This document shows, in pieces, positions 6,565 to 6,697 of a stretch of DNA of 6,697 nt. The notes under the pieces were generated by a model that saw nothing but the letters and a program-made list of their open reading frames with translations, ran no database searches and was not told the origin of the DNA. The position numbers were made by a program, and so were the translations under genes. Position 1 is the stretch's first letter. Every line of letters begins with the position of its first letter. The stretch comes from an uncultured Bacilli bacterium (lineage in GTDB: Bacteria; Bacillota_I; Bacilli_A; RF39; UBA660): positions 1-6,697 of the forward strand of contig CANRAX010000063.1 in assembly GCA_947628635.1 (NCBI GenBank), read 5' to 3'.

Positions 6565-6592
6565 AGACCAATCTTAAGAAGTTGGCCTTTTT
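6563..6592. terminator. Shared bidirectional hairpin terminator between convergent genes
   Basis: On the plus strand, AAAG-A-CCAA (6563-6571) faces TTGG-C-CTTT (6582-6590): two four-pair stems around one A-C mismatch, followed by T's to 6592. It starts at the LCP stop codon. On the minus strand the mismatch becomes a G-U pair, giving a nine-pair stem followed by a broken T-run (TTTATT). It can therefore end transcription of the LCP gene and of the convergent gene entering from the right, whose stop codon lies in the loop. Confidence 0.7.
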
Positions 6593-6697
6593 AATATGGT
6601 TTTATTTATTTTTAAAATATCTATTTCTGTATTTGAATAATTTGTTACTTCTACTGTATAAGTTATACTAGCAGAAGAAGTTGTAGTATAACCTAAC
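6574..6697 (-). CDS. C-terminal end of a probable extracellular beta-rich protein (partial)
   Basis: An open minus-strand frame enters from the right edge and ends at TAA 6576-6574, after 40 visible codons. It reads LGYTTTSSASITYTVEVTNY, then SNTEIDILKINKTILKRPTS. The alternating hydrophobic pattern and the segment SITYTVEVTNYSNT resemble the strands of DUF11-like and other Ig-type repeats of secreted Gram-positive proteins ('xYTVxVTNxSNT'). The last codons and stop sit in the hairpin shared with the LCP gene, nine bases beyond its stop. The other minus-strand frames are closed by stops, and forty open codons are uncommon by chance in such AT-rich DNA. The start, full length and function lie outside the window; the secreted assignment is an inference from a short fragment. 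Confidence 0.55.
   Translation of the reverse strand, partial: LGYTTTSSASITYTVEVTNYSNTEIDILKINKTILKRPTS

Overview
The window is strongly AT-rich and reads in the standard bacterial code: TGG is used for Trp, and the two large genes end in TAA. Shine-Dalgarno sites (AGGAGG, GGAGG) and sigma-A-type promoters are near consensus. The two large genes encode Gram-positive cell-envelope proteins: a secreted peptidoglycan glucosaminidase and a LytR-CpsA-Psr (LCP) glycopolymer transferase. This points to a low-GC member of the Bacillota, possibly an uncultured Bacilli or Clostridia lineage. The genus cannot be told from the sequence alone.

Layout. Positions 1-70 are AT-rich and show nothing recognisable. 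On the minus strand, 71-237 hold a frameshifted C-terminal fragment of a phage tail-fibre/collar-type protein, locally richer in G+C than its surroundings. Positions 238-361 show no recognisable gene. On the plus strand, 370-570 hold a broken Xre/Cro-type helix-turn-helix repressor with an internal TAG and an apparent in-frame deletion. The two remnants together suggest a decayed prophage or similar element. A minus-strand terminator at about 595-631 ends the large glucosaminidase gene (615-4346, minus). The 211-bp intergenic region 4347-4557 carries back-to-back promoters for this gene and the LCP gene (4558-6564, plus). Between the promoters lie three TTTACA hexamers at exact 10-bp steps. 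A hairpin at 6563-6592 lies between the LCP gene and a convergent minus-strand gene, of which only the last 40 codons are present at the right edge.

How the genes may work together. The LCP protein is expected to attach an undecaprenyl-linked glycopolymer (wall teichoic acid or capsule-like polymer) to peptidoglycan. The glucosaminidase cleaves glycan strands and binds the wall through SH3-like and Ig-like modules. Their divergent arrangement around a shared, possibly regulated, intergenic region suggests joint control of wall building and remodelling. The partial right-edge product also looks like an extracellular beta-rich protein.

Limits. Family assignments come from motif recognition by eye. 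No database search, structure prediction or RNA folding was run.
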